A stretch of 64,000 nucleotides of DNA from positions 1,860,001 through 1,924,000 of the forward strand of contig OY782758.1 of NCBI GenBank assembly GCA_963678215.1. Reading direction: 5' to 3'. Below the pieces are notes generated by a model. The model saw only the letters and a list, made by a program, of their open reading frames with translations. It was not told the origin of the DNA and did not search any database. The stretch comes from Thiobius zoothamnicola (GTDB taxonomy: Bacteria > Pseudomonadota > Gammaproteobacteria > Chromatiales > Chromatiaceae). Within the stretch, counting starts at the first letter, position 1, and the number at the start of each line of letters is the position of its first letter. A program made the position numbers and the translations under genes. Positions 8,651-17,272 of the stretch are shown here, piece by piece.

Positions 8651-9249
8651 ACTTACCAGCGTTGAACGAGTTGGATTTGGGGGAGATGGCTGATTGGCCG
8701 CAGTCGGCGCAGTGGTTATTCATGATGGTGTTGTGTTTGGGGTTATTGGTGGTAGCTTATTTCGGGCTGATTCAACCGCAACAGCATCAATTACAGCAAC
8801 TGATCGAACAGGAAGGTGTGCTGCGCGAAACTTTTGAATCGCAACAAAGCCAGGCGGCGAATCTAGCGCGCCGCCGCGCGCAATTACGGCGGGAAGAAAC
8901 CACCTTTGCCGCCAGGCTGAAGCAGTTGCCGGAACGGGTGGATGTGTCTGATTTATTGATCGATGTGTCGCAAACAGGTTTGGCAGCGGGATTGGAGTTT
9001 GTCTTTTTTCAGCCGTTGGATGCTGTCACCGGCGCGTTTTACGTTGAATTGCCACTCCGGTTTCGCGTGCTTGGCGATTACCATCAGTTGGGCCAGTTCA
9101 TCAGCGCATTGGCGGCTTTGCCTCGGATCATCACTTTGCATGATATGACGATCCAGCCGCAATCTGTGGATCGAACGTCGCATAATTTGCTGGTGATGGA
9201 AGCGACAGTCAAAACCTATCGTTACCAGCCGGATGAAAATAACGGGTGA
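8647..9249 (+). CDS. pilO: type IV pilus assembly protein PilO
   Basis: 200 residues. A short cytoplasmic N-terminus is followed by one transmembrane helix (WLFMMVLCLGLLVVAYFGLI, about residues 24-43), a coiled coil rich in Gln and Arg, then a periplasmic domain with LRFRVLGDYHQLGQFISALAA, a segment conserved in PilO. It heterodimerises with PilN and contacts PilP. The stop codon overlaps the GTG start of pilP. Length and order fit the family. Confidence 0.92.
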   Translation: MNLPALNELDLGEMADWPQSAQWLFMMVLCLGLLVVAYFGLIQPQQHQLQQLIEQEGVLRETFESQQSQAANLARRRAQLRREETTFAARLKQLPERVDVSDLLIDVSQTGLAAGLEFVFFQPLDAVTGAFYVELPLRFRVLGDYHQLGQFISALAALPRIITLHDMTIQPQSVDRTSHNLLVMEATVKTYRYQPDENNG

Positions 9250-9764
9250 TTTGCATACGCATTTATGGGCTTTCGTTGCTATGGTTGGCTGGCTGTGCGG
9301 AAGAACGCATGCCGGATTTGACGGCCTACGTCGAGCGGATTCATTCACGTCCGGCGGTAGGTGACATCGAAACGCCAATCAAACCTTCGCCAATACCTGC
9401 TTTTACCTACGAAGCCAAAGACCGACGTGATCCATTTACGGCGGACCGGATATTCCTGACAACCCAACAGCTAAACTCCCCAAAACAGGCGGTGCAACCC
9501 GAGCGACAGCGGTCAAAGGACGTATTGGAAAGTTATGCTTTGGATAGCCTGAGTATGGTAGGCAGTATCCTGCGTGATGATCTGCGTTGGGCTTTGGTGC
9601 GTGATCAAAACCAAGTGGTTCATCGGGTGGCTGTTGGGCATTATATGGGACAGCAGCAGGGGCAGGTCATTGATATCCAGGCCGATCAAATCAGGCTGGT
9701 TGAACGGGCGCCATTAGGGCATCGTTTGCATGAGAAAATGGTTGTGCTTCGTTTGGGGAATTAA
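9246..9764 (+). CDS. pilP: type IV pilus lipoprotein PilP
   Basis: 172 residues with a GTG start that overlaps the pilO stop (GTGA). The signal ends in a lipobox-like LWLAGC, so the mature protein should be a lipoprotein anchored at Cys near residue 17. A flexible linker leads to the compact beta domain (residues about 95-170, with SMVGSILRDDLRWALVRD and VGHYMGQQQGQVIDI), which binds the N0 domain of PilQ. It joins the inner-membrane complex to the secretin. There are 2 bp between its stop and pilQ. Confidence 0.92.
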   Translation: MICIRIYGLSLLWLAGCAEERMPDLTAYVERIHSRPAVGDIETPIKPSPIPAFTYEAKDRRDPFTADRIFLTTQQLNSPKQAVQPERQRSKDVLESYALDSLSMVGSILRDDLRWALVRDQNQVVHRVAVGHYMGQQQGQVIDIQADQIRLVERAPLGHRLHEKMVVLRLGN

Positions 9765-9766
9765 GC

Positions 9767-11872
9767 ATGCCTGGGCCGCTTTATCGCCACCTCTCGATCT
9801 TTTTGATTTTATGGCTTGGCTGGTTGGGCGCATGCCGACAAGTTCAGGCGGCCCAATTAGAAGCCATTCATCATCATGAATCATCGGCGGATCAGTTGGA
9901 GATTCGTTTACTGCTGGATCATGAAGCAGTGCGTCCGTTGACTTTCACCACGGATCATCCGCCGCGCATAGTGCTTGATTTACCACAAACCGAGAGCGGG
10001 TTAAAACAGAAAACGTTATGGATGATGAACGACTTGGTACACCGCATCAGTGCCGTCGAAGCCGACGGAATGACCCGCGTGGTGATTAGCCTGCTCAAAC
10101 CGACGGCGCATCAGGTCAGTGTTCAGGGTCGTGAAATCCACATTCAGATTGCGTCGAAAAAAGCACATCAAATCCCGAATCTGGATTTAGCGGATATGGC
10201 GATGCTGCACCATATTGATTTCAAACCTGATCCACAGGGTGGCGGCAAAGTGCAAATCCATCTGAGCCGTGGCGGCGTGCAGAATCATATTTATCAACAA
10301 GGTCAGGAAATTGCGGTGGATTTATTCAATACGCGTTTATCTGCCGGGTTGGATGAGGTGCTTCAGACGGATTTTATACCGCCCATACGTAAAATCACGG
10401 CGCGAACCGGGGCGCATGGCGTACGCGTGGCCATTCAGACAATGGCGAATTTCACCTATCTGGCTTATCAGCGCAATCACATTCATACATTGGTATTTCG
10501 CCCGTCACCAGTTGTCGTCCAGCTTGAGCAGCCAATTGTTGAGAGTACTTATACCGGCGAGCCGTTGTCCCTGAATTTTCAGGATATTCCATTGCGTTCC
10601 GTACTCCAACTACTGGCTGACTTCACGGGATTAAATATCATCGTCAATGACTCCGTCACTGGCAATATCACCTTACGTCTGCGGGACGTGCCCTGGGATC
10701 AAGCTTTGGATATGATTTTGCGAACCAAAGGCTTGTCGATGCGGCGCGAAGGCAATGTGATACTCGTTGCCCCCACGGAAGAATTGGCAGCGCGGGAAAA
10801 ATTGGAGTTGGAATCACAGATTCAAAAAGCAGATCTGGTGCCATTGCGTTCGGCGCTGATTCCGGTCAGCTACGCCAAAGCGAGTGATTTAGCCGCGTTG
10901 TTGAAATCAACCGACAATCGTTTACTTTCTGAGCGTGGCAATGTGAGCATGGATGAACGCACCAACACATTACTGGTGCAGGATATTCCGGCCAAATTAT
11001 CGGAAATCCGCCAGTTGATTCGTGAACTGGATGTGCAGATCCGCCAAGTATTGATTGAATCGCGGATTGTCATCGCCAATGACGATTTCGCCAGGGATTT
11101 GGGTGTTCGTTTAGGTGCGGATTATTATGCTGGCGGTTCCACCAATCTTGGTCTGGGCGGTGGTTTACCGGGCGATATGGCCTGGGAACCCAAGGTCGGA
11201 CAAACAATGATTGAAAATCCGACAGGCTCGGGTAATCAAGCATTATTGGTGAATTTGCCACAAACGTTAGCGATTGGCAGTGGTGGGGCGATGAACTTCG
11301 TATTGGGTAAAGTAGGCCAACACCTGCTCCGTCTGGAACTCAGCGCCATGCAGCAGGAAGGTCAGGGGGAAATCATTTCCAGTCCTCGGGTGATCACCTC
11401 AGATCAAAACAAAGCGATCATTAAACAAGGCATGGAAATTCCGTATCAGGAAGCCACCTCCAATGGGGCCACCTCGGTCTCGTTTAAAGAAGCCGTGCTG
11501 CAACTTGAAGTGATCCCGCATATTACGCCGGATAATCGGGTCATCATGGATTTGAAGGTGAATAAGGATAATCCGGATTTCACCCGCGCCGTACTCGGTG
11601 TGCCGCCTGTGGACACGCGTGAATTGCAAACCACTGTGTTGGTTGATCATGGCGAGACTGTGGTGCTTGGCGGCATATTTGAGCGGACTCAGGCACGTCG
11701 CATCGCCAAAATACCGTTATTGGGCGATCTGCCGCTGCTGGGCGTGATGTTCCGTCAACATCAGGTGCAAGATGAAAAACATGAATTGCTGATCTTTGTG
11801 ACGCCGCACATTCTGGTTGACGGCCAAGCCGCTCAGGCAGCCGGTCAACGCCGCATCAATCCGCTAAAATGA
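9767..11872 (+). CDS. pilQ: type IV pilus secretin PilQ
   Basis: 701 residues. Signal peptide (FLILWLGWLGACRQVQA), two AMIN-type domains that bind peptidoglycan (about residues 30-130 and 145-235), an N0/STN domain (LSLNFQDIPLRSVLQLLADF, about 265), an N1 domain, and the secretin C-domain (about 430-690) with ISSPRVITSDQNKAIIKQG and the TVVLGGIFE segment. It forms the outer-membrane gate for pili. It is the last gene of the pil run. In many gammaproteobacteria aroK and aroB follow; here mobile DNA follows instead. Confidence 0.95.
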   Translation: MPGPLYRHLSIFLILWLGWLGACRQVQAAQLEAIHHHESSADQLEIRLLLDHEAVRPLTFTTDHPPRIVLDLPQTESGLKQKTLWMMNDLVHRISAVEADGMTRVVISLLKPTAHQVSVQGREIHIQIASKKAHQIPNLDLADMAMLHHIDFKPDPQGGGKVQIHLSRGGVQNHIYQQGQEIAVDLFNTRLSAGLDEVLQTDFIPPIRKITARTGAHGVRVAIQTMANFTYLAYQRNHIHTLVFRPSPVVVQLEQPIVESTYTGEPLSLNFQDIPLRSVLQLLADFTGLNIIVNDSVTGNITLRLRDVPWDQALDMILRTKGLSMRREGNVILVAPTEELAAREKLELESQIQKADLVPLRSALIPVSYAKASDLAALLKSTDNRLLSERGNVSMDERTNTLLVQDIPAKLSEIRQLIRELDVQIRQVLIESRIVIANDDFARDLGVRLGADYYAGGSTNLGLGGGLPGDMAWEPKVGQTMIENPTGSGNQALLVNLPQTLAIGSGGAMNFVLGKVGQHLLRLELSAMQQEGQGEIISSPRVITSDQNKAIIKQGMEIPYQEATSNGATSVSFKEAVLQLEVIPHITPDNRVIMDLKVNKDNPDFTRAVLGVPPVDTRELQTTVLVDHGETVVLGGIFERTQARRIAKIPLLGDLPLLGVMFRQHQVQDEKHELLIFVTPHILVDGQAAQAAGQRRINPLK

Positions 11873-12052
11873 ACCCTGAATTCACAAGTGCTTTTATTGC
11901 ACTATTATGCGCGTGCATATCAGGCAGGAATGAAACTTTTTAAGCTAACGCATTGAGCGTGGACGATATTGGCCAAAAGGGATTTTTTACTGGTTTTGAT
12001 CCGCAAAATAACTATACTGATTGCATTGAAATAACCTTCAAGGAGCTAAATC

Positions 12053-12153
12053 ATGCCCGGCCAACCGGACTATCGGATCACGGCGCAACTGGCCGGGATC
12101 GAGACGCCCGTCATCCGTTTCGATTGGCAAGAGCATTTATCCGAACCCTTCCT
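12053..12153 (+). pseudogene. 5' stub of a vgrG-like gene, cut by an IS3 element
   Basis: An ATG with a good AGGAG box 8 bases upstream opens a frame whose first 34 codons resemble the N-terminus of VgrG spike proteins of type VI secretion (RITAQLAGIETPVIRFDW then EHLSEPF). The frame enters the left end of the IS3 element at 12154 and stops 13 bases later. The rest of the gene is not in the window. The family call rests on a short stretch, mainly the LSEPF motif, so it is tentative. Confidence 0.45.
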
Positions 12154-12229
12154 TGTAGTGGTCTAATAACCTCGCACCAGATGAAGGGGGTAACAACCTG
12201 TTCAATCAAGCGAAAAAGAGACCCCAATA

Positions 12230-12529
12230 ATGCCAAAGCCACATTATCCTGCTGAATTCAAACAAGAAGCCGCCAGTCTGGTACTGGATCAAGGCTATAC
12301 TCGCAAAGCGGCCTGTGAAGCCATGGGCGTAGGTAAAACCGCCTTAGACCGCTGGATCAGGCAACTGCGCGCCGAACGCGCCGGTGAAACGCCCCAAAAA
12401 GCCCAGGCGATTACCGAAACCCAACGGGAAATCCAAACACTCAAAGCCCACATCAAACGTCTGGAACGGGAGAAAACCATCCTAAAAAAGGCTACAGCGC
12501 TCTTGATGTCAGAGACAGCCAGCGTTTGA
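12230..12529 (+). CDS. IS3 transposase OrfA (truncated IS copy)
   Basis: 99 residues, identical to the OrfA at 19934-20233. It has an N-terminal helix-turn-helix (RKAACEAMGVGKTALDRWI) and a leucine-zipper-like C-terminus ending in KRLEREKTILKKATALL, the usual OrfA layout. An A-rich slip site (CCTAAAAAAGGC) near codon 85 would allow fusion with OrfB by -1 frameshifting, as in the family. In this copy orfB is cut after about 44 codons, so no active transposase can be made from it. Confidence 0.88.
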   Translation: MPKPHYPAEFKQEAASLVLDQGYTRKAACEAMGVGKTALDRWIRQLRAERAGETPQKAQAITETQREIQTLKAHIKRLEREKTILKKATALLMSETASV

Positions 12530-12658
12530 CGCTGGTCGACACCTTGAGCGCTGAGTATTCAAAACGCGAACTGCTGGCCTTGTTTACCCTCGCACAAAGC
12601 ACTTATTACGCCTATCAACGCCATAAAAATAAGGTCGATGTTGAACGCCAACGCCTAA
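12526..12658 (+). pseudogene. IS3 OrfB, 5' fragment
   Basis: Same reading as the start of the OrfB at 20230 (TLVDTLSAEYSKRELLALF and on), ending where the IS5 element begins. The catalytic DDE core is absent, so it is a dead fragment. Confidence 0.85.
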
Positions 12659-13960
12659 CAGGCTGTTGAAATTGAGCTGTCTTTTGGTTCCTTTTCGCGC
12701 CTCACCGGGATTTCGCGGCCATTTTGCTGGGATAACGGCCTTTTTTCTGCACATTTGACCGGATTTTCCGACCTCCAGGCGCACCAATCCCTGAGTAGCC
12801 GATTACGCTGCACAGGTGGCTACTCCCAGATTGCGCATCCGCACCAAATTGTAGGTCGCCATCGTCAGGATAAAGTGAAAGTCCAATTTCTCCCGACCTA
12901 CAAAACGGCTCTTGCTCATCCCGCCAATGCGCTTGGCCCAGCCAAAACATTCTTCAATGCGTTTGCGAAAGCATTGGCTGACGGCATAGCCCGAATGACG
13001 GGTAGTACGTCCATCAATCGCCGATGAACGATTCGTATCATTTTGTGCGACATGCGGCGTCGCATGCGCACACCGGAGACGATCAACACAGTCCTGTGTG
13101 TCGTAGTTTTTGTCCGCACCCAGCGTTACCCGGTGGGTACCGCTGAGCGCTTCAACCATCTCAATCGCGGCCTCGCGTTCGGCGGTGCCGGTGGCTTGGG
13201 TCACCCGGGTATCGACCACCAAGCCGTTACGGTTCTCAATCAGTAAATGGCCCAGATAGCTCAGCCTGGCTGCTGTCCCTGCGCTTTTCTTATACAGGAG
13301 GGCATCCGGGTCTGTCTTCGATTCGTGCGTGTCCCGGCAACGCTTTTCACCCCGAAAGTCGACCGTCGGATTACGCCCTCCTTCGCTGGGTGTCTCTTCC
13401 TTATTCTTGGGTCGGTAGCTCTTTAGTGAAGCCAACGCCTCAATGATCGTGCCATCCACGCTGAAGTGTTCCTTGGACAACAAGTCTGCTTGGCGGGCCT
13501 GGCCCAACACCTCGGCAAAAAAGCGATTGGCCACTTCGCCGCCCAGAAAGCGTTCACGGTTCTTCGTGAAGGTTGAGTGATTCCAAACCTCGTCATTCAG
13601 GGAGAAACCGACAAACCAGCGGAACAGGAGGTTATAGTTCATCTGTTCAACCAGTTGCCGCTCACTACGGATGGTGTATAAGGTCATCAGGAGTTGGGCA
13701 CGTAACAGCTTCTCCGGCGGAATGGATTCCCGGCCAGCCTCGGCGTAGAGCACCGCGAAGTCAGCATCCATGGCTTTTAAAGCCGTGTCCGCCATCGTGC
13801 GAATGGCCCGTAAGGGGTGATCTTTTGGTACCCGCGATGCCGGGCTGACCGTGCTGAACAGCGTGTCTTGGTGTATATCAGGGCCGCGCATTAACTGAGT
13901 TTCCTCTGATGAATCATGAAGGGTATTTTTGGCTCAGTGACGCAGAATTTCAACAGCCTG
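12659..13960 (-). mobile_element. IS5-family element
   Basis: About 1302 bp bounded by inverted ends CAGGCTGTTGAAATT (left) and its complement (right, ending CAACAGCCTG at 13960). The left flank is IS3 sequence and the right flank is unrelated. The flanking bases are CTAA and CTAG, not a clear target duplication. This suggests a deletion or recombination beside the element after it inserted. Confidence 0.85.
12803..13891 (-). CDS. IS5-family transposase
   Basis: 362 residues, apparently complete. It starts with GPDIHQDTLFSTVSPASRVP, has the N-terminal domain with RAQLLMTLYTIRSERQLVEQ and YNLLFRWFVG, then a DDE domain: FSVDGTIIEA (first Asp), ...GADKNYDT (second Asp) and RKRIEECFGWAKRIGG with the catalytic Glu. 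This pattern is typical of IS5 transposases with a DUF772-type N-terminus. The frame is intact, so the element could be active. Confidence 0.9.
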   Translation of the reverse strand: MRGPDIHQDTLFSTVSPASRVPKDHPLRAIRTMADTALKAMDADFAVLYAEAGRESIPPEKLLRAQLLMTLYTIRSERQLVEQMNYNLLFRWFVGFSLNDEVWNHSTFTKNRERFLGGEVANRFFAEVLGQARQADLLSKEHFSVDGTIIEALASLKSYRPKNKEETPSEGGRNPTVDFRGEKRCRDTHESKTDPDALLYKKSAGTAARLSYLGHLLIENRNGLVVDTRVTQATGTAEREAAIEMVEALSGTHRVTLGADKNYDTQDCVDRLRCAHATPHVAQNDTNRSSAIDGRTTRHSGYAVSQCFRKRIEECFGWAKRIGGMSKSRFVGREKLDFHFILTMATYNLVRMRNLGVATCAA

Positions 13961-14121
13961 CTAGTGCATGGGCTTTTGAGTAGCCGTTTGACTAATCTTT
14001 TTTCAATTGGGCTTGCGAGTTTTATTTTGTTATTATTTGGAGGCTTGTACTGTTGGGTCGCCTTTTTTTCGGGGGCGGCCTTTTTTATTTTTAAAGTTCC
14101 CAGAATTTTCTTTTTATTCAT
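13961..14121 (-). pseudogene. basic N-terminal fragment of an unknown island gene
   Basis: About 53 codons remain (starting MNKKKILGTLKIKKAAP, with later KLASPIEKRLVKRLLKSP). The frame then runs into the right end of the IS5 element and stops after IS-derived codons. The Lys/Pro-rich start resembles the basic linker of FinO/ProQ-type RNA chaperones found on plasmids and integrative elements, but that is a guess from composition. It begins 1 bp after the stop of the small HTH gene. Confidence 0.4.
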
Positions 14122-14122
14122 T

Positions 14123-14341
14123 TTATTTTACCTCCGTGCTGATGCGACTTTTTTCAAGAGTGTTGAGCAAGTCACTACCGAAGTAAATAACTTGTTTCCC
14201 TAGTTTGTGAAATGGTATTAATTGTTTTCCCGAACGATCATACTGAAGCCATCGGGCTGATACGCCTAAACGCTTTGCTGCGTCAAGAGGGCGATAGTAC
14301 GCTTCTGGGTTAATGGTTAAATCAAGACTGTTTAGTTTCAT
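14123..14341 (-). CDS. small MerR/AlpA-like helix-turn-helix protein
   Basis: 72 residues. YYRPLDAAKRLGVSARWLQYDRSGKQLIPFHKLGKQVIYFGSDLLNTL matches the winged-helix fold of excisionase/AlpA-type regulators: a helix-turn-helix with a wing carrying the basic HKLGKQVIY turn. Such proteins control integrase or excision genes on integrative elements. Here the integrase gene of the same island is broken. The gene sits in a low-GC stretch unlike the flanking chromosome, which fits foreign origin. The target is unknown. Confidence 0.6.
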   Translation of the reverse strand: MKLNSLDLTINPEAYYRPLDAAKRLGVSARWLQYDRSGKQLIPFHKLGKQVIYFGSDLLNTLEKSRISTEVK

Positions 14342-14455
14342 AGAGCACCTATCTGGCTGTATTTGTTGATAGGTGAAATTTTGGCTAACTATGTTGGGGT
14401 GTGGTCAAGTGAGGTGATGGGGTGTATTTGATGGGGTGAAGGGGTTTTTTAGTAT

Positions 14456-15220
14456 TTATTTGGGTTTTTCTATCACTTTAATTAAGCCTTGTTTCTTTGC
14501 TTTCCCCCAAATACTGTGGCTACCCTTGGCAAATGAAAGGAATTCTATGCAAAACTTAGCTGGGTATTTTTCTTGACAGGCCTTGTAAAATTTATCTTTC
14601 ATGGAATGTTCTTCTTCAAGCGCCATAGGGTCATAGCCTAGCGAAGTTATTACTTCCGCTAATAACTCTTGTTTTGTTTTTTTTATATTGTCGGGCGTTT
14701 GAGGTTCTAAGGTAGCAGTGGTGGTGTATTCTTTTGGTATTAGTTTGTGATTAATGGGGCTATATAAGATAGTATTTTGTGTTAGGTAAACAGGTATATT
14801 TTTTCTTTCATTGGTGATTAGCCACTCTGTCCAAGTTTGGTTCGATTTCCATAGCAATGAATATTCGTTGCCACCGTAGCGAGAATATTCTGGATGCCCC
14901 ACTGGAAATTTTTGGAACACATCTATTCCAGTAGCGGGAATTTTTCCTGTTTTGATGATTGTCTCTTTATGGGATTTGACAGTCGAATCATAGAGGTAAA
15001 TGAAGCGCCTATCCCCACAGTTTGGAAATTGCTCTCTTGTATGAATTTCTTCTGTAGTGAGGACTTTTATTTGTGCAGAAAAAGGTAGATCTAAAATATC
15101 AATAGCTAAGCTGATTAGATTCTTTTCTGAGTATGTTGCTATTGTCTCTCTATTAATATCAAGTAAATCTTCTGCTAATTCAAGGTCGTAGTAGTTTATT
15201 AGTTTGGGGGCTAGGTTCAT
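14456..15220 (-). CDS. unrecognised 254-residue island protein
   Basis: I do not recognise the family. The open frame extends into the IS4 element at 15254, but those codons are IS sequence. Joining the IS4 flanks shows that the natural start is ATG 15220, a short distance downstream of the PIN toxin gene, so it was probably the third gene of that operon. The protein looks soluble. It has no signal or membrane helix. Middle part: ERKNIPVYLTQNTILYSP; C-terminal part: KFYKACQEKYPAKFCIEFLS and SHSIWGKAKKQGLIKVIEK. AT-rich codon use marks it as foreign. No function is proposed. Confidence 0.55.
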   Translation of the reverse strand: MNLAPKLINYYDLELAEDLLDINRETIATYSEKNLISLAIDILDLPFSAQIKVLTTEEIHTREQFPNCGDRRFIYLYDSTVKSHKETIIKTGKIPATGIDVFQKFPVGHPEYSRYGGNEYSLLWKSNQTWTEWLITNERKNIPVYLTQNTILYSPINHKLIPKEYTTTATLEPQTPDNIKKTKQELLAEVITSLGYDPMALEEEHSMKDKFYKACQEKYPAKFCIEFLSFAKGSHSIWGKAKKQGLIKVIEKPK

Positions 15221-15253
15221 TGGTTTACTTAGCTTTGCTATAGGGGTTATACC

Positions 15254-16693
15254 CAATGTCATTAACTTAAGGGATAAGTGATTGCGTACGCTTATAGTTT
15301 GGTCGGAAAGCGGGGACCGCAACCTTTTTCAAATGCCTCGGGAAAGACCGACCGGGCCTGACGGGTTCGACCGCATTGACCATGCGTTGCAACAAGCACT
15401 GACATAAGTCGAGCACAGCATCAGAGCATAACACGCGCATCAGGTTATTCTTCATCGCCGATAAGGCATTGGCCCAGTTGATTTGGTATCGATAATGCCT
15501 TTTTCGGTAACGCTCATCGGCCAACCACTGGGCAATGAACACAAAAATTGCGGTCAGGTTCTGCGCCAGGATTTTGGCCTGAAAATCCTGTAAGACGACC
15601 TGGGGCGAACGACCTGAGACATTCTCCACCTCCAGGCGTAATTTGCTCCGCTTATACTGCTCCTCAATGCCCCAACGTAAGGCATACAACTTGGCAAACA
15701 ACCGAGTGGGGTAGGTTTTCTCGTCCAGTAATGAGGTAGCCAAAACTTCAATCTCTCCAGACTTCAGTTCCACCCGGATTAAGCGTACCAGGATGGGCTT
15801 TGTTGGCAAATGAAAGTCTTTACACTGGCGGGCATTCTGGGCATTGGGTGTCAGCGACACGAGAGTGCTTTTTTGTCCTGATGCCACAAAGGCTTTCACT
15901 TCAGCATGGAAGTCCAGGCGTACCCGCGCACAAAAGCCCCGTTGTTGCACGCAATGGAAAACAAACAGCCAGAACGCCGCATAGCCCCGGTCATACAAGA
16001 AAAGATCATCTGGACGGGACTCCAGGACATACTCACTGGCAAAAGTGCGTTCACCCTCCGCATAGGGAGCCAAGTCGGCTTGAATCACCCGATCATTGAG
16101 CACATCATACAGCGTAGACCAGCGGGCCAAAGGGACGCCATCGCCTTTGCGGTGACCAAAATGTGCGGCAATCTGAGGGGTAGAGGGCAACCGGGCAGTA
16201 GAACCATCCACGGCCAAGACACGCAAACCTTGCCAACGTCGTTCACCGAGTTGTTGGGAAGCCAGATCAACCAGACGGTCATTGAGCCAAACCAAGGCGT
16301 GTGGGTTGAGTTTTTGACGTGCTCGACACAAAGCGGCGGGGGTGACTGGCTTCACGTTGGGTTGTGCTTCCTGTAACACCTCAAAAGCCTGATCCAGCTC
16401 ATTGCGCAGGGTGCCTTTACGGAAATTGAGGCGTAGAGGGACTAAGCGGGATAGCGGTAAATCGCGTTGGCGGGAAAAATCACCGACCTGAGTGCGGGCT
16501 TGTTGGAGAAAGTCGTCTGAGCGAATAACATCCTTTATAGGGTCATAGATGTTTCTAAATAATGCGCTGAATCTGGGCAAGATCGGTTGTCGGGACTGGG
16601 GCTGAAAGGGACATGAAATGCTCCTGAGTAAACGATGAACTGGTAAAATACCTTACACTATTCAGGCACTTAGTGCTTAAGTTAATGACATTG
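15254..16693 (-). mobile_element. IS4-family element with 10-bp target duplication
   Basis: 1440 bp with inverted ends CAATGTCATTAACTTAAG (left) and the matching right end. It is flanked by direct repeats GGGTTATACC at 15244-15253 and 16694-16703. Because of the G/C run the duplication can also be read as 8 bp. The target lies over the stop codon of the PIN toxin gene, so that gene keeps its own TAA. The insertion separates it from the unknown gene downstream. Confidence 0.9.
15267..16580 (-). CDS. IS4-family transposase
   Basis: 437 residues, intact. The first catalytic Asp is in RVLAVDGSTARLPST (about residue 125). The second is in DDLFLYDRGYAAFWLF, and the YREK-like signature with the catalytic Glu appears as LYALRWGIEEQYKRSKLRLE (about residue 310). 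These are the landmarks of the IS4 group. It fills almost the whole element between the inverted repeats, and nothing in the frame suggests inactivity. Confidence 0.92.
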   Translation of the reverse strand: MPRFSALFRNIYDPIKDVIRSDDFLQQARTQVGDFSRQRDLPLSRLVPLRLNFRKGTLRNELDQAFEVLQEAQPNVKPVTPAALCRARQKLNPHALVWLNDRLVDLASQQLGERRWQGLRVLAVDGSTARLPSTPQIAAHFGHRKGDGVPLARWSTLYDVLNDRVIQADLAPYAEGERTFASEYVLESRPDDLFLYDRGYAAFWLFVFHCVQQRGFCARVRLDFHAEVKAFVASGQKSTLVSLTPNAQNARQCKDFHLPTKPILVRLIRVELKSGEIEVLATSLLDEKTYPTRLFAKLYALRWGIEEQYKRSKLRLEVENVSGRSPQVVLQDFQAKILAQNLTAIFVFIAQWLADERYRKRHYRYQINWANALSAMKNNLMRVLCSDAVLDLCQCLLQRMVNAVEPVRPGRSFPRHLKKVAVPAFRPNYKRTQSLIP

Positions 16694-16696
16694 GGG

Positions 16697-17272
16697 TTAT
16701 ACCAACTCTTTATTTTGTTTTAGATACGCTGCTGTCCGGGGTAGTTGTTGCCGTAGCAAGATGGCGATAAATTCATCAACTGTTTTGCTTGGATTCTTTA
16801 GGCTTGCCCGTTGTTGCTGCACTGCTAGCAAGACAGTTTCTGGTGACAGGTCTATTAGGTGGCTAATGAATTCATCTGGGTGTTGTGCCCAAATATTGAA
16901 CGGCTCCAAGCTATGCTCTGGAAAATCTTTAAGGTTAAAGGTCACAATAATTTCAGCCTGCCCTTTGATGGCTGCGGCTAAAACGTGGCGGTCATTTTTG
17001 TCAGGAAGTTTCAGCCCTTCTATCAGTGGTTCATAGTTTTCAATCCGTGAGTCCATGATGGCTTGATCCATTTTTCTGGCAGTAGCTTCTAGGCGTTCAC
17101 GTTTCAAGTGGGGATTGTTTTGCGCAACATTACGAATCCACTCTTCATGTATTTGTTGTGTCCATCGTGCTTGGAACATTCCAGTCATGGCCAACCGAAT
17201 GAGTAAATCACGTAACGGGGCTGGGTAAAGCACACAAGCATCGTATAGGGCGGTTAAATGCTGGCCGGGCAT
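16697..17272 (-). CDS. PIN-domain toxin (VapC-like)
   Basis: 191 residues. The N-terminal LTALYDACVLYPAPLRDLL carries the first acidic residue of the PIN nuclease site. Later acidic positions are in LKLPDKNDRHVLAAAIKGQAEIIVTFNLKDFP, a pattern of the PIN_3 subgroup. The C-terminal half is helical. Such proteins are ribonucleases neutralised by a partner antitoxin. Its start overlaps the stop of the HTH gene as TAATG, a typical antitoxin-toxin arrangement. The stop codon lies inside the IS4 target duplication, so the coding frame is not damaged. Confidence 0.82.
   Translation of the reverse strand: MPGQHLTALYDACVLYPAPLRDLLIRLAMTGMFQARWTQQIHEEWIRNVAQNNPHLKRERLEATARKMDQAIMDSRIENYEPLIEGLKLPDKNDRHVLAAAIKGQAEIIVTFNLKDFPEHSLEPFNIWAQHPDEFISHLIDLSPETVLLAVQQQRASLKNPSKTVDEFIAILLRQQLPRTAAYLKQNKELV

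Larger units (their letters stand above)
12154..12658 (+). mobile_element. IS3-family element, left 505 bp only
   Basis: The left end starts TGTAGTGGTCTAATAACC and is base-for-base the same as 19858-20362, the left part of the full copy. It ends abruptly at an IS5 element. The identity over 505 bp indicates recent transposition. The right end and most of orfB are gone. Confidence 0.9.

Noticed and set aside
11880..11915. Hairpin AGTGC/GCACT after pilQ as a terminator
   Set aside because: A five-bp stem without a T-run is too weak to call.
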